Origin: Achromobacter deleyi
Lineage (GTDB): Bacteria > Pseudomonadota > Gammaproteobacteria > Burkholderiales > Burkholderiaceae_B
Assembly (NCBI RefSeq): GCF_016127315.1
Contig: NZ_CP065997.1
Span: 4,588,001-4,652,000, forward strand
DNA: 64,000 bases
Direction: 5' to 3'
Each line of letters begins with the position of its first letter. Positions within the stretch are counted from its first letter, which is position 1. Below are positions 17,290-25,750 of this stretch, in pieces. The notes under the pieces are model-generated. The model made no database searches. It saw only the letters and a list, made by a program, of their open reading frames with translations, and had not been told where the DNA came from. The translations under genes and the position numbers were made by a program.

Positions 17290-18171
17290 GTGCGCTCGCC
17301 GGTGGCCATCGTCATGTCCAGCCCATCGCTGCCGTCGGGGCAGCGATCGCCGCAGCGGGAACAGCTCGACCTGTTCCGCGCGCTGCCGGGCGACGGCATG
17401 GCGCCGCGCGACAACCAGGACTTGATGGCCTTTCCGTTCTTCTCGCTGGCGAAGTCGCGGCGCACGGCGCCGATCGACTTCCGCAACGGGAACATCACCA
17501 TCCGCGTGGAAGGCACGGCCGAGCACGGCATCGCCACGATATGGGATGCCGACGTGTTGATTTGGGCAGCCTCGCAGATCGTGGAGGCGCGCGACGCAGG
17601 CATTCGCCCGTCGCGCTGGATACACGCCACGCCCTACGAAATCCTGCGCTTCATCGGGCGCGGCACGTCCCTCAACGACTACCAGCGCCTGAAAGCCGCA
17701 CTCGACCGGCTGCAATCGACCAGCGTGGCGACTTCCATCCGCGAAACCACCGGGCGGCGCTTGCACCGCTTTTCATGGGTGAACGAATGGCGCGAACTGG
17801 CCGACGCCAGCGGCACGCCGCTGGGCATCGAGTTGATCCTGCCGGACTGGTTCTATGCCGGCGTACTCGACGCCGCCCTGGTACTGACCATCGACCCGGC
17901 CTATTTCCGCTTGAAGGGCGGTATCGAACGCTGGCTGTACCGCCTGGTGCGCAAGCACGGCGGGCGGCAGGAACACGGCTGGCAATTCGACTTCCGGCAT
18001 CTGCACCGCAAGTCCGGCAGCGCGGCGCGCTTCTCGGACTTCGCCTACGACCTGCGCGTGCTGGTCGCACGTCAGTCGCTGCCCGGCTACGTCCTGGGCA
18101 TCGAGCCGATGCCGGGCGAAAGGCTGGAACTGCTGACCTTCCGGCCCGTGCCGTTCACGGCACGGGGATAA
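17290..18171 (+). CDS. repA: Replication initiator protein A (RPA family)
   Basis: 293 residues from a GTG at 17290; an in-frame ATG at 17314 is an alternative. Family features are QREQLDLFRALPGDGMAPRD, NQDLMAFPFFSLAKSRRTAP and FSWVNEWRELADASG, then LPDWFYAGVLDAALVLTIDP and RWLYRLVRKHGGRQEHGWQF. RPA-type proteins initiate replication of plasmids and of conjugative elements in their excised form. Three iterons lie 26-89 bp after the stop codon, which fits a RepA-binding origin. It is followed by parA. The likely job is maintenance of the circular intermediate. Confidence 0.9.
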   Translation: MRSPVAIVMSSPSLPSGQRSPQREQLDLFRALPGDGMAPRDNQDLMAFPFFSLAKSRRTAPIDFRNGNITIRVEGTAEHGIATIWDADVLIWAASQIVEARDAGIRPSRWIHATPYEILRFIGRGTSLNDYQRLKAALDRLQSTSVATSIRETTGRRLHRFSWVNEWRELADASGTPLGIELILPDWFYAGVLDAALVLTIDPAYFRLKGGIERWLYRLVRKHGGRQEHGWQFDFRHLHRKSGSAARFSDFAYDLRVLVARQSLPGYVLGIEPMPGERLELLTFRPVPFTARG

Positions 18172-18196
18172 ATGCGGGAAAACGTGTGGACGGCCT

Positions 18197-18341
18197 CGTG
18201 CTATCAGGAGTACCGGGTATCGTGCTATCGGGAGTACGACCCTCGTGCTATCAGGAGTACGAAAACGCCGCAAAGCCAGTAACGGCGCGGGTTTGTGCTC
18301 CCTCTAACTTACCTAACTATAAATCTCTAACTTTTAGTAGA
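18197..18341 (+). repeat. Three 17-bp iterons plus AT-rich tract: probable oriV
   Basis: CGTGCTATCAGGAGTAC occurs at 18197-18213, 18221-18237 (one mismatch, A to G) and 18244-18260, at periods of 24 and 23 bp. Immediately downstream (18299-18341) lies an AT-rich tract containing CTAACT three times, unlike the surrounding GC-rich DNA. RepA-bound iterons next to an AT-rich unwinding region are the classic replication-origin layout. Confidence 0.8.
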
Positions 18342-18412
18342 AGCGCGCCGTTTCGGTGGACAACCGCGAAACGGCACGGCCAGGCCGGCTTTCCAGCAGG
18401 GAGGGCCGCGCC

Positions 18413-19051
18413 ATGATCTTCGCGTTTCTCAACCAGAAAGGCGGCGTCGGCAAGACCACGCTCGCCACGCACATCGCCGGCGAGCTGGCGATGCGCGGCC
18501 TGCACGTCATCCTGCTGGACGCCGACCCGCAAGGTTCCTCACTCGACTGGACGCAGCGCAGAAGCCAGCAGGGCTTGCCCCGGCTGTTCAGCGCCGTGGG
18601 CCTCGCCCGCGAAACGCTGCATCAGGAGGCGCCAGAGCTGGCCCGCCGCGCCGATCACATCATCATCGACGGCCCGCCGCGCATCGCCGCCCTGGCGCGT
18701 TCCGCGCTGCTGGCGGCCGAGCGCGTGCTGATTCCCGTGCAGCCCAGCCCGTATGACCTGTGGGCCAGCGCCGAGATGGTGGCGCTGATCCGCGAGGCGC
18801 AAGTCTTTCGGCCTGCGCTGCGCGCGGCCTTCGTCATCAATCGGCGCGTCAGCACCACCATCATCGGCCGGGAAGCGCGGCAATCGCTGGCCGAACAGCC
18901 GCTGCCGGCGCTGCGCAGCGAAGTGCGCCAGCGCATCGTCTTCGCCGACAGCGTGGCCGCTGGCCGGCTCGCCCGCGAGACGGCGCCCGAAAGCGCCGCC
19001 GCACGCGAGATCGCCGTGCTCACCGATGAACTGCTGCGGTGGCCCACATGA
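18413..19051 (+). CDS. parA: ParA-family partition ATPase
   Basis: 212 residues from the ATG at 18413. The deviant Walker A is MIFAFLNQKGGVGKTTLATH with Lys9 and Lys14, the A' region VILLDADPQGSSLDW, and the Walker B region DHIIIDGPPRIAALARSAL. It would drive segregation of the replicating circular form of the element. It overlaps the next small gene by 4 bp (ATGA), which likely encodes its DNA-binding partner. Confidence 0.93.
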   Translation: MIFAFLNQKGGVGKTTLATHIAGELAMRGLHVILLDADPQGSSLDWTQRRSQQGLPRLFSAVGLARETLHQEAPELARRADHIIIDGPPRIAALARSALLAAERVLIPVQPSPYDLWASAEMVALIREAQVFRPALRAAFVINRRVSTTIIGREARQSLAEQPLPALRSEVRQRIVFADSVAAGRLARETAPESAAAREIAVLTDELLRWPT

Positions 19052-19311
19052 GCAGCCCACGCAGCAAGCGCGTCGGCATCGGCGCACGTCCGCCCGCGAA
19101 TCCGCACGCCGAGGCGTGGATTCGCCAGGGCAATGCCGATGCGCTCAACAAGGGCGACCTCTACACGGCCCGCCTGACCCTCGACGTGACGCCCGCGCTG
19201 CGCGCTCGCATCAAGATCGCCGCCTTCGGCCAAGGCGTGACCGTGGCCGATCTGCTGCGCGGACTGCTGGAGCGCGAGTTTCCAGAACACCGCAGGGAGA
19301 ACACCCCATGA
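19048..19311 (+). CDS. Small ParB/RHH-like partition partner
   Basis: 87 residues from the ATG at 19048, translationally coupled to parA. Features are GIGARPPANPHAEAWIRQGN, YTARLTLDVTPALRARIKIA and VTVADLLRGLLEREF. The second half reads like a ribbon-helix-helix (beta strand, then two helices). A small RHH protein after a short ParA resembles type Ib partition (ParG-like). Binding of a centromere near the iterons is inferred, not seen. Confidence 0.7.
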   Translation: MSSPRSKRVGIGARPPANPHAEAWIRQGNADALNKGDLYTARLTLDVTPALRARIKIAAFGQGVTVADLLRGLLEREFPEHRRENTP

Positions 19312-19865
19312 CTGCATCCGCTTCGCCTGCCGCTGGCGCGGCAACGGCTGCACCGGCTGCTGCGCCGCCGCCTTCGCTTTCGACGCTCGCCGGCCAGGCT
19401 GGCAGCATGCCGCTGACTCGCGTATCGCTCGCCTACATTGAACCGCGCTTCAAGCTCTACCTGCGTTTCGGCGAACCGACGCGCACGCTGCGACTCGACC
19501 GCTGGCGGCGCTGCGCGGTGTTCCTGCCGCGTGCAATGTTCTGCCGCGTGCGCTGGGAGGCAAACGACTACGGCACGATCCGCTGGCAGCTCATGGTGAT
19601 GCAAGCCGCCACGCCGCTGGACGACATGCAGCGCATCCCCGGCGTGCGGCCGGGCGCACGCCTGCTGCTGCACGCCGAAGGCGAGAACGCGGTGCGTGCC
19701 GTGCTGAAACGCATCGACGGCATCGACGCGCAGGGCATCGCCGCCATCGACGTGTCGCCCGCGTACTGGCGCACGCTGGGCAACCGTCTGGCGGCCCGCC
19801 TGCCTCTGCCCGAATACACCGCCGAGCGGCACGCCGTCTGGCTGGCTGGAAAGGCTCTGCCATGA
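19308..19865 (+). CDS. DUF2840 domain-containing protein
   Basis: 185 residues from the ATG at 19308 (SD AGGGAGA), overlapping the preceding gene by 4 bp. After an Ala/Pro-rich N-terminal 40 residues come LTRVSLAYIEPRFKLYLRFG, RLDRWRRCAVFLPRAMFCRV and TIRWQLMVMQAATPLDDMQR, the DUF2840 pattern. It is a conserved part of the parA-traF region of Tn4371-like elements. Its function is unknown; co-transcription with parA and traF suggests a transfer or maintenance role. Confidence 0.85.
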   Translation: MTASASPAAGAATAAPAAAPPPSLSTLAGQAGSMPLTRVSLAYIEPRFKLYLRFGEPTRTLRLDRWRRCAVFLPRAMFCRVRWEANDYGTIRWQLMVMQAATPLDDMQRIPGVRPGARLLLHAEGENAVRAVLKRIDGIDAQGIAAIDVSPAYWRTLGNRLAARLPLPEYTAERHAVWLAGKALP

Positions 19866-20461
19866 CGACCCAATCCAACACCACATGCACGCACGAAGCC
19901 GCGCCGCATCCTCGCTCGCGCCTGCGCGTTCGCATCGTGCTGGCGGGCTTTGCCGCCGTCGGCCTCGTTGCGCTGGCCTGGGCGGCTTTCGTGTCGCCGC
20001 TGCCGCGTCTGACCTACAACCCGTCCGACAGCGTGGCGGTCGGCTGGTATCGCATAGAACCGTTCGACCCGCGCACCGCCTCGCTGCCACGTCCGCTGTC
20101 CGTGGACAGCATCGTGCTGGTGCCGCTGCCCGACAGGGCCGCCACGCTGGCTGCGCAGCGCGGCTACCTGCCGACGCGCGTGCCGCTGCTCAAACGTGTG
20201 GGCGCGGTCGCGCCGCAACACGTTTGCATCGTCGCCGGGCAGGTACGCATCGACGGCGTGCCTGCGGCCGCCGCGCTGCATGTCGATCGGCTGGGCCGGC
20301 CGCTGCCATCCTGGCCGCATTGCCGGCCACTGGCCGAGGGCGAGTTGTTCCTGTTGAGCGTGACCAATCCGGCGTCGTTCGACAGCCGCTATTTCGGCCC
20401 GGTCAGCGCATCCGCCGTGATCGGCGTCGCGCACCCGGTCTGGCTGGAGACACGCCCATGA
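19862..20461 (+). CDS. traF: TraF-like conjugative signal peptidase (S26 family)
   Basis: 199 residues. One N-terminal membrane segment (residues about 24-45, IVLAGFAAVGLVALAWAAFV) anchors a periplasmic domain. The S26 active site is probably Ser57 in NPSDSVAVGWYRI, with Lys111 in VPLLKRVGA. In RP4 the TraF peptidase cleaves and cyclises the pilin TrbC; here TrbC is encoded at 30689. It overlaps DUF2840 by 4 bp, and the next frame starts inside its stop codon. Confidence 0.88.
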   Translation: MTTQSNTTCTHEAAPHPRSRLRVRIVLAGFAAVGLVALAWAAFVSPLPRLTYNPSDSVAVGWYRIEPFDPRTASLPRPLSVDSIVLVPLPDRAATLAAQRGYLPTRVPLLKRVGAVAPQHVCIVAGQVRIDGVPAAAALHVDRLGRPLPSWPHCRPLAEGELFLLSVTNPASFDSRYFGPVSASAVIGVAHPVWLETRP

Positions 20462-20913
20462 TGGCCGCCGATTCACTGCACGTTGCCGTGCCTCTCATCG
20501 TGCCATCGGGCATGCCGTTCCGGCTGCCGCCGCCGTGTCGTCGGGCGTGCAGCGCGGGCGCATTCGCGCCGCGCTTCGCGCAACATCCGGCGCAGCCGTC
20601 CAACGTGCAGGCGTCTTGCCTCGAACGCGCCCGGCCTGCGGCCATTAGCGCTTTCGCCGGCGGGCTGGCTGCAAGCAGCGCAGCGCCGCCGGGCCGCCGA
20701 CGCCCGGAGCGACAGCGAGAGGCAAAGGCGGAAGGCAAGACAAAAGGACGCGGCACCGGGCCGCGTCGAAAGCCTGTCTGCACATGGGGGTGGTGCGGCA
20801 CGGAGCGGCTTCGCCACCGTGCCGCGTGGGGCGCGAGGCTCGCGCCAATGCAGGCATGTTCGCGTGCTTTGCACGACAGGACACGCCGTAGCTTGCGGGA
20901 AGCGCAGCCATGA
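20458..20913 (+). CDS. Doubtful 151-residue frame between traF and the relaxase
   Basis: The frame runs from ATG 20458, overlapping the traF stop by 4 bp, to TGA 20913, overlapping the relaxase start by 4 bp. That tight fit argues for a real coupled gene. Against it, the product is very Arg- and Ala-rich (PPGRRRPERQREAK, AWGARLAP), has no recognisable domain, and its last third covers strong inverted repeats that look like an origin of transfer. It may be a chance frame over oriT. Confidence 0.35.
   Translation: MMAADSLHVAVPLIVPSGMPFRLPPPCRRACSAGAFAPRFAQHPAQPSNVQASCLERARPAAISAFAGGLAASSAAPPGRRRPERQREAKAEGKTKGRGTGPRRKPVCTWGWCGTERLRHRAAWGARLAPMQACSRALHDRTRRSLREAQP
20795..20846 (+). other. Hairpin cluster upstream of the relaxase: oriT candidate
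   Basis: GCGGCACGG (20795-20803) pairs perfectly with CCGTGCCGC (20817-20825) around an inner GGC/GCC hairpin. It is followed by GGCGCGAG-G-CTCGCGCC (20830-20846), a near-continuous 17-base palindrome. Strong inverted repeats just before a relaxase gene are the usual form of oriT. No nic site is identifiable from sequence alone. Confidence 0.45.
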
Positions 20914-22916
20914 CCGACCGCCGCGACGACGATTTCCGCGTGCACCCCAGCGCCCCGAAGAACCGGGGCAAGGGCCAGGGGCAGAGCTTCGTTGCCAAGG
21001 TGCTCAAGCAGGCGGGCAAGGCCAGCGGCGGCAAGTCCTCGATGCGCCATTCCGCAGCCGGCGGCAGCGGCGCACGCGCCGGCCAGCTCCCCGGTTCACG
21101 GCTTGGGCGCGGCCACACGGCGGCGCGTTTCGCGGGCGCGAAGCTGACGCCCATGTCGCGGCGCGTGACCATCAAGACCCTGCTGGTCAACCAGCGCAAC
21201 GCCAGCCCGCAGTCGCTCGCCAAGCACCTGCGCTACATCGAGCGCGACGGCGCCGGGCGCGATGGCGAACCTGGGCGAGCCTACGGGCCGCAGACCGACG
21301 AAGCCGACCTTGATGCTTTCAAGGAGCGGGCCGCCGACGACCGACACCATTTCCGCTTCATCGTCTCGCCCGAGGACGGCGCCGAGCTGGACGACCTGCG
21401 CACCTACACCCGGCACCTGGTGAACCGGATGGAAGCCGACCTGGGGACGCGGCTGGATTGGGTGGCGGTGGATCACTGGAACACCGACAACCCGCACACA
21501 CACCTGATCGTGCGCGGGCGCGACGACACCGGCAAAGACCTCATCATCGCTGGCGACTACATCGCCCACGGCTTCCGCCACCGGGCCGCCGAGTTGGCGA
21601 CCGAATGGCTGGGGCTGCGCACCGAACTGGAGATCCAGCAGACCTTGCAGCGCGAGGTGGAACAGGAGCGGTGGACAAGCCTCGACCGCACATTGCAGCG
21701 CGAGGCCGGCGAGGATGGCCGGGTGCAGATCGAACGCTTCAACGAACCGACGTTGCAGCGCCAGCGCCTGCTGCTGATCGGCCGCCTGCAGCGCTTGCAG
21801 CGCCTGGGCCTGGCCGACGAGGTGCAGCCCGGTACTTGGGCCGTCCATGCCGATGCCGAGAAGACCTTGCGCGCCCTGGGCGAGCGCGGCGACATCATCC
21901 GCACGATGCAGCGGGCCATGAGCGGCCAGCCGCGCGAGCTGGCGGTGTTCGAGCCGGGCGAGGATGCTGATGGAAGCGGCCGCACCATCGTCGGCCGCGT
22001 GGCCGCCAAGGGGCTGGCCGACGAGCTACACGACCGCGGCTATCTGGTCATCGACGGCACCGACGGCAAGGCCCACTACGTTGCGTTGAACGCCCGCGAC
22101 GAGCTGGCGAACTATCCCACCGGCTCGGTGGTGGAAGTGCGCGGTTCCGCCGAGGTACGGGCGGCCGACAGGAACATCGTCGCACTGGCGAGCGATGGCC
22201 TGTATCGCGCCGATCATCACCTGGCGATCGAACAGGGCCGGGCCAAGCCTGGACGCGACCCGCAGGAAGTCGTCGCCGCCCACGTTCGCCGCTTGGAAGC
22301 CCTGCGCCGCGCCGGCATCGTGGAGCGCGTGTCCGATGGTTTATGGAAGGTGCCGGACGATCTGGCCGAACGTGGCCGTCAGCACGATGCGCAACGGTTG
22401 GGCGGTGTGGCGGTGGAGCTGAAATCGCACCTACCCATCGAGCGGCAGGCCCGCGTCATCGGCGCAACCTGGCTGGATCAGCAGTTGATCGGTGGCAGCC
22501 AGGGATTGGGCGACCTGGGCTTTGGCGGCGAGGTCAAGAACACCCTGCAACAGCGCGCCGACTTCCTGGCCGAACAGGGGCTGGCGGAGCGGCGCGGGCA
22601 GCGCGTGATCCTTGCGCGCAACCTGCTGGCGACGCTGCGCGGGCGCGATTTGGCGAAGGCCGCGCAGGACATTGCCGCCGAAACTGGCTTGGAGCATCGG
22701 CCTGTGGCCGACGGGCAGCGCGTAGCCGGCATCTACCGGCGCAACGTCATGCTCGCCAGCGGGCGTTACGCCATGCTCGATAACGGCATGGGATTCAGCC
22801 TGGTGCCGTGGCGGCCGGTGATCGAGCAGCGGCTGGGACAGCAAATCGCCGCATCAGTGCGTGGCGGTGGGGTGTCGTGGGAGATAGGGCGGCAACGCGG
22901 GCCTGCAATCGGATAA
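20910..22916 (+). CDS. Conjugative relaxase (VirD2-like N-terminus, DUF3363)
   Basis: 668 residues. Residues about 80-250 form the relaxase domain. The metal-binding histidine triad includes His196 and His198 (NPHTHLIVRG), preceded by WVAVDHWN, and there is HLRYIERDGAGRDGEPGRAY. The C-terminal half (QRLGGVAVELKSHLPIERQA, VIGATWLDQQLIGG, GQRVAGIYRRNVMLASGRYA) is DUF3363. The protein nicks oriT and pilots the strand through the TraG/Trb apparatus. The basic N-terminus (KNRGKGQGQSFVAKVLKQAG) is usual. The stop at 22916 is followed by 100 bp before the TetR gene, where the cargo begins. Confidence 0.92.
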   Translation: MTDRRDDDFRVHPSAPKNRGKGQGQSFVAKVLKQAGKASGGKSSMRHSAAGGSGARAGQLPGSRLGRGHTAARFAGAKLTPMSRRVTIKTLLVNQRNASPQSLAKHLRYIERDGAGRDGEPGRAYGPQTDEADLDAFKERAADDRHHFRFIVSPEDGAELDDLRTYTRHLVNRMEADLGTRLDWVAVDHWNTDNPHTHLIVRGRDDTGKDLIIAGDYIAHGFRHRAAELATEWLGLRTELEIQQTLQREVEQERWTSLDRTLQREAGEDGRVQIERFNEPTLQRQRLLLIGRLQRLQRLGLADEVQPGTWAVHADAEKTLRALGERGDIIRTMQRAMSGQPRELAVFEPGEDADGSGRTIVGRVAAKGLADELHDRGYLVIDGTDGKAHYVALNARDELANYPTGSVVEVRGSAEVRAADRNIVALASDGLYRADHHLAIEQGRAKPGRDPQEVVAAHVRRLEALRRAGIVERVSDGLWKVPDDLAERGRQHDAQRLGGVAVELKSHLPIERQARVIGATWLDQQLIGGSQGLGDLGFGGEVKNTLQQRADFLAEQGLAERRGQRVILARNLLATLRGRDLAKAAQDIAAETGLEHRPVADGQRVAGIYRRNVMLASGRYAMLDNGMGFSLVPWRPVIEQRLGQQIAASVRGGGVSWEIGRQRGPAIG

Positions 22917-23016
22917 CGCCGGCCGTCGCCAGCTCAGGGGCTGGTTCTCACGCTAGCCCATGTTTTTCGTCAATCGCAGAAAGAGGCAAACGTAAGCGTC
23001 GGCGCGAGGCGCGATG

Positions 23017-23595
23017 CTATGTAAAGGCCTGCAGTGCGAGGCATCCGATCTTCCTTAGCTGGTCTGGCGGCATTCCTGCTCGCGCGCTGACTTTTAACCC
23101 CGCTAACGAAGAGAGCAAGAAATGCGCGGCGACATCAGGGTCTATGTCTCTGCGGACTTCGTTCGCTTCTTTCGCTCGCTGGATTGCTGATACGAGAGGT
23201 TTCAGAAGAATTGCAGCGATCACTTCTGACGATTCTGTAATTGCTGAGTCTCGGCGACCGAACTCACAGATTGCGCTGGTGCCGAGGCACACAGGACTTG
23301 GGCTATTTTCGCAGCGATCGACAAACGATGAGAGAACCTTTGATATTCCTTCGATTAGTGTCGAACCGCTGTGGAGATCTTCGACAATCTGCGTGGCCTG
23401 ATCGCGGTTATAGCGTTGCAAAGCCTCGACATACAACGCGTGTTTGGACACAAAGGTATCGTAAAAACTCTGACGCCCAATTCCCATTGCCGCACGAAGC
23501 TCCTCGGTCGAGGTGCCTCCATATCCATTGTTGGCAAACACGTCTATCGCGCATCGTAGCGCTTCGTCCCGGTCAAATTCCTTTGGTCTAGCCAT
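23017..23595 (-). CDS. TetR/AcrR-family transcriptional regulator
   Basis: 192 residues from the ATG at 23595. The N-terminal HTH is MARPKEFDRDEALRCAIDVF, YGGTSTEELRAAMGIGRQSF, YDTFVSKHALYVEAL. The C-terminal ligand domain includes FVDRCENSPSPVCLGTSAIC, a TetR_C subgroup often linked to reductase or dehydrogenase genes. It is divergent from the SDR gene with a 279-bp gap containing a TGGACA palindrome. Repression of the SDR-GST pair, relieved by a reactive small molecule, is inferred. GC is lower than in the ICE backbone. Confidence 0.88.
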   Translation of the reverse strand: MARPKEFDRDEALRCAIDVFANNGYGGTSTEELRAAMGIGRQSFYDTFVSKHALYVEALQRYNRDQATQIVEDLHSGSTLIEGISKVLSSFVDRCENSPSPVCLGTSAICEFGRRDSAITESSEVIAAILLKPLVSAIQRAKEANEVRRDIDPDVAAHFLLSSLAGLKVSARAGMPPDQLRKIGCLALQAFT

Positions 23596-23815
23596 GTTGC
23601 TGCCATCACAGTTGATTAGGGGTGCACAGGATGCGCGACGATTTTTATGATACGCGAATCCGCCGGTTTCGACGGTGCGGGGCTTCGCGAGAAAAAGTAT
23701 AGGGCATGGCAGAGTTTGAGCATGCCTGCACAGTGCGATTCGTGTATGCATGAACGTTCCCTCCAGCTTTTTGAAGGCTACAGCCTGAGGCCTTGTGGGG
23801 CAATGATGATAGTTA

Positions 23816-23831
23816 TGGACAGCTGTGTCCA
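23816..23831. promoter_or_regulatory. Palindromic operator candidate for the TetR regulator
   Basis: TGGACA-GCTG-TGTCCA is a perfect 6-bp inverted repeat with a 4-bp spacer, 44 bp before the SDR start codon in the divergent TetR/SDR region, a typical location for a TetR operator. Confidence 0.55.
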
Positions 23832-23874
23832 GAATTGGCATACTGTGGCAAATCATCAGAGAACGGAGTCGGTC

Positions 23875-24678
23875 ATGACCAGGACAGTGTTGTTGACGGG
23901 GACGTCGAGCGGATTGGGCGATGCAGCGGCACGCCGGTTTCTCGATCAGGGGTGGAACGTGGTTGCCACGGCGCGGAATCCACAGAAGGCTCTGGTGGGT
24001 CTGGATCATCCGAACCTGCTGAGAACTCGCCTCGACGTAACGGATACGCAGTCTGTCCACGCCGCGTTTGAAGAGGCAGAGACCCGCTTCGGTGAGATTG
24101 ATGTTGTAGTTAATAACGCAGGCATCGGGCTGGGCGGCCCGCTTGAGGGGATCGACCTCGTCCAGTTGCGTGAGCATCTGGAGGTCAATGTGGTCGGCGT
24201 AGCCGCCGTGTGCAGGATCGCCATCCCTCGCATGCGCAAGCAGGGCAAAGGTTTGCTGATCAATGTTTCTTCCGCGGCTGGCCAGGTCGGGCTCCCGTAC
24301 CTGAGCCCGTACAGCGCTGGCAAGTTCGCTATAGAGGGGCTATCCGAAGCACTGCGTTATGAACTTAAGCCCTTTGGCATACGGGTAAAGCTCATTGAGC
24401 CGGGTGGAATACGGTCTCGATTCTCGCACATCTGGTCGCAGGCGGATGCCTATGAACCTACCACAAGCCTTGTTCGCGAACGTATGGCTGAGGGGGCGCT
24501 CCGAGCACCTGCCCCTGAGGTCACTGCAGCCACAGTCGTTGCTGCGGCGAACGATCCGTCCGACAAACTGCGTTATCGCGCATCGGATGCAAAGACTCTA
24601 TTGAGAATCTGGGGACTGCTTCCAGATCCCCTATGGACAAAGTTTGTCGGGAAAGTCTTTGGGCTACCTCGTTCCTAG
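23875..24678 (+). CDS. Short-chain dehydrogenase/reductase
   Basis: 267 residues from the ATG at 23875. The cofactor motif is TVLLTGTSSGLGDAAARR (Gly9, Gly13, Gly15), followed by NNAGIGLGGPL. The catalytic set is Ser133, Tyr146 and Lys150 (SSAAGQVG, PYSAGKFA), spaced normally. An Ala-Arg pair after the second strand (VVATARNPQ) suggests NADP(H) preference. It is the first gene of a small cargo operon with the GST 37 bp downstream. The substrate is unknown; a reactive carbonyl is plausible. Confidence 0.9.
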   Translation: MTRTVLLTGTSSGLGDAAARRFLDQGWNVVATARNPQKALVGLDHPNLLRTRLDVTDTQSVHAAFEEAETRFGEIDVVVNNAGIGLGGPLEGIDLVQLREHLEVNVVGVAAVCRIAIPRMRKQGKGLLINVSSAAGQVGLPYLSPYSAGKFAIEGLSEALRYELKPFGIRVKLIEPGGIRSRFSHIWSQADAYEPTTSLVRERMAEGALRAPAPEVTAATVVAAANDPSDKLRYRASDAKTLLRIWGLLPDPLWTKFVGKVFGLPRS

Positions 24679-24715
24679 TCCAACCTATGTTGCTTTGGTT
24701 TTTAAAGGTTACTTC

Positions 24716-25639
24716 ATGCCAGAGATCATTCTTCATCATTTTGATGCCTCGCCTTTTGCGGAAAAGATCCGCCTGATTTTCGGCCTGAAAGATCTGTCTT
24801 GGGCTTCAGTGGACGCCGAACTGATCATGCCGAAACCCAAGCTCACCGCCCTCACTGGCGGTTACCGGAAGACCCCGGTCATGCAGATAGGCGCAGATAT
24901 CTATTGCGATTCCCGTCTTATCGCCGTCGAGCTTGAGCGGCGTTTCCCTGAACCCACGATTTTTCCTGAAGAAAGCCGGGGCCTGTCGCTGGCGCTCTCT
25001 TCATGGAGCGATCACGACCTGCATATTGCCAGTTCTGGTTCTGCAATTGGCGTCAATATCCATCAATTCCCAGAGTCGTTGATGCGTGACCGAAAGGCCT
25101 ATTTCGGCGACTTCATGAATGTCGAAGGTCTGGAACCAGAAATCCCTCACTTGACCACCCAACTGCGTGCTCATGTTCATTTGATAGAGCAACAGCTCAC
25201 TGATGGCCGCAGCTTTCTGTTGGGGAGCGAGCCGGGCTTGATCGACTTCCACGCATATGTCGAGGTCTGGACTGCATTGGCGCATATCCCGTTCGCTAAG
25301 GCCCTGTTCGAACCATTCAAACATTTGCCCGCCTGGATCGCCCGTATCCAAAAGATTGGTCGCGGGCAGCGTATCGAGATTACTTCGGAAGACGCGCATG
25401 CCATCGCGCGCCAAGCGTCTCCTAAGGTCCTTCGAGAAGTTGACCGCACAGATGCCCTTGGCCTCGCAGATGGCGACGAGATCATAGTCACCCCAGACGA
25501 CTATGGCCGTGTTCCTGTGAGTGGAAGGCTTGTAACGCTCACTGTGCATGAGGTAGCGATAGAACGAGAGGATGAAGTCGTCGGGACGGTGGCGGTCCAC
25601 TTCCCACGCATAGGATTCCGAATTTCAAAGACTGATTGA
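24716..25639 (+). CDS. Glutathione S-transferase family protein
   Basis: 307 residues from the ATG at 24716. The thioredoxin-like N-domain is clear: IILHHFDASPFAEKIRLIFG, the cis-Pro motif region YRKTPVMQIGADIYCDSRLI (KTPVMQ, then DSRLIAVELERRFP). The helical C-domain has RSFLLGSEPGLIDFHAYVEV. The last 70 residues (DALGLADGDEIIVTPDDYGR) are an extra beta-rich tail not usual in short GSTs. Co-cargo with an SDR and a TetR regulator suggests detoxification of an electrophile. Confidence 0.85.
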   Translation: MPEIILHHFDASPFAEKIRLIFGLKDLSWASVDAELIMPKPKLTALTGGYRKTPVMQIGADIYCDSRLIAVELERRFPEPTIFPEESRGLSLALSSWSDHDLHIASSGSAIGVNIHQFPESLMRDRKAYFGDFMNVEGLEPEIPHLTTQLRAHVHLIEQQLTDGRSFLLGSEPGLIDFHAYVEVWTALAHIPFAKALFEPFKHLPAWIARIQKIGRGQRIEITSEDAHAIARQASPKVLREVDRTDALGLADGDEIIVTPDDYGRVPVSGRLVTLTVHEVAIEREDEVVGTVAVHFPRIGFRISKTD

Positions 25640-25750
25640 CGGCAACGGTGTCTGCAAAACGGGGGTTACTAGGATTCCTGTCGCGCGATGGGCATGACTG
25701 AGTTCTTTGTTGTGCGGACACCATCCACTTCTTCAAGGAGGGACAGGGAA

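Noticed and set aside
18197..18260. CRISPR array
   Set aside because: Three 17-bp repeats with 6-7 bp spacers are far too short for CRISPR and match an iteron layout next to repA.
24717..25639. GST start one base later than annotated
   Set aside because: The ATG codon falls at 24716; shifting it breaks the reading frame.
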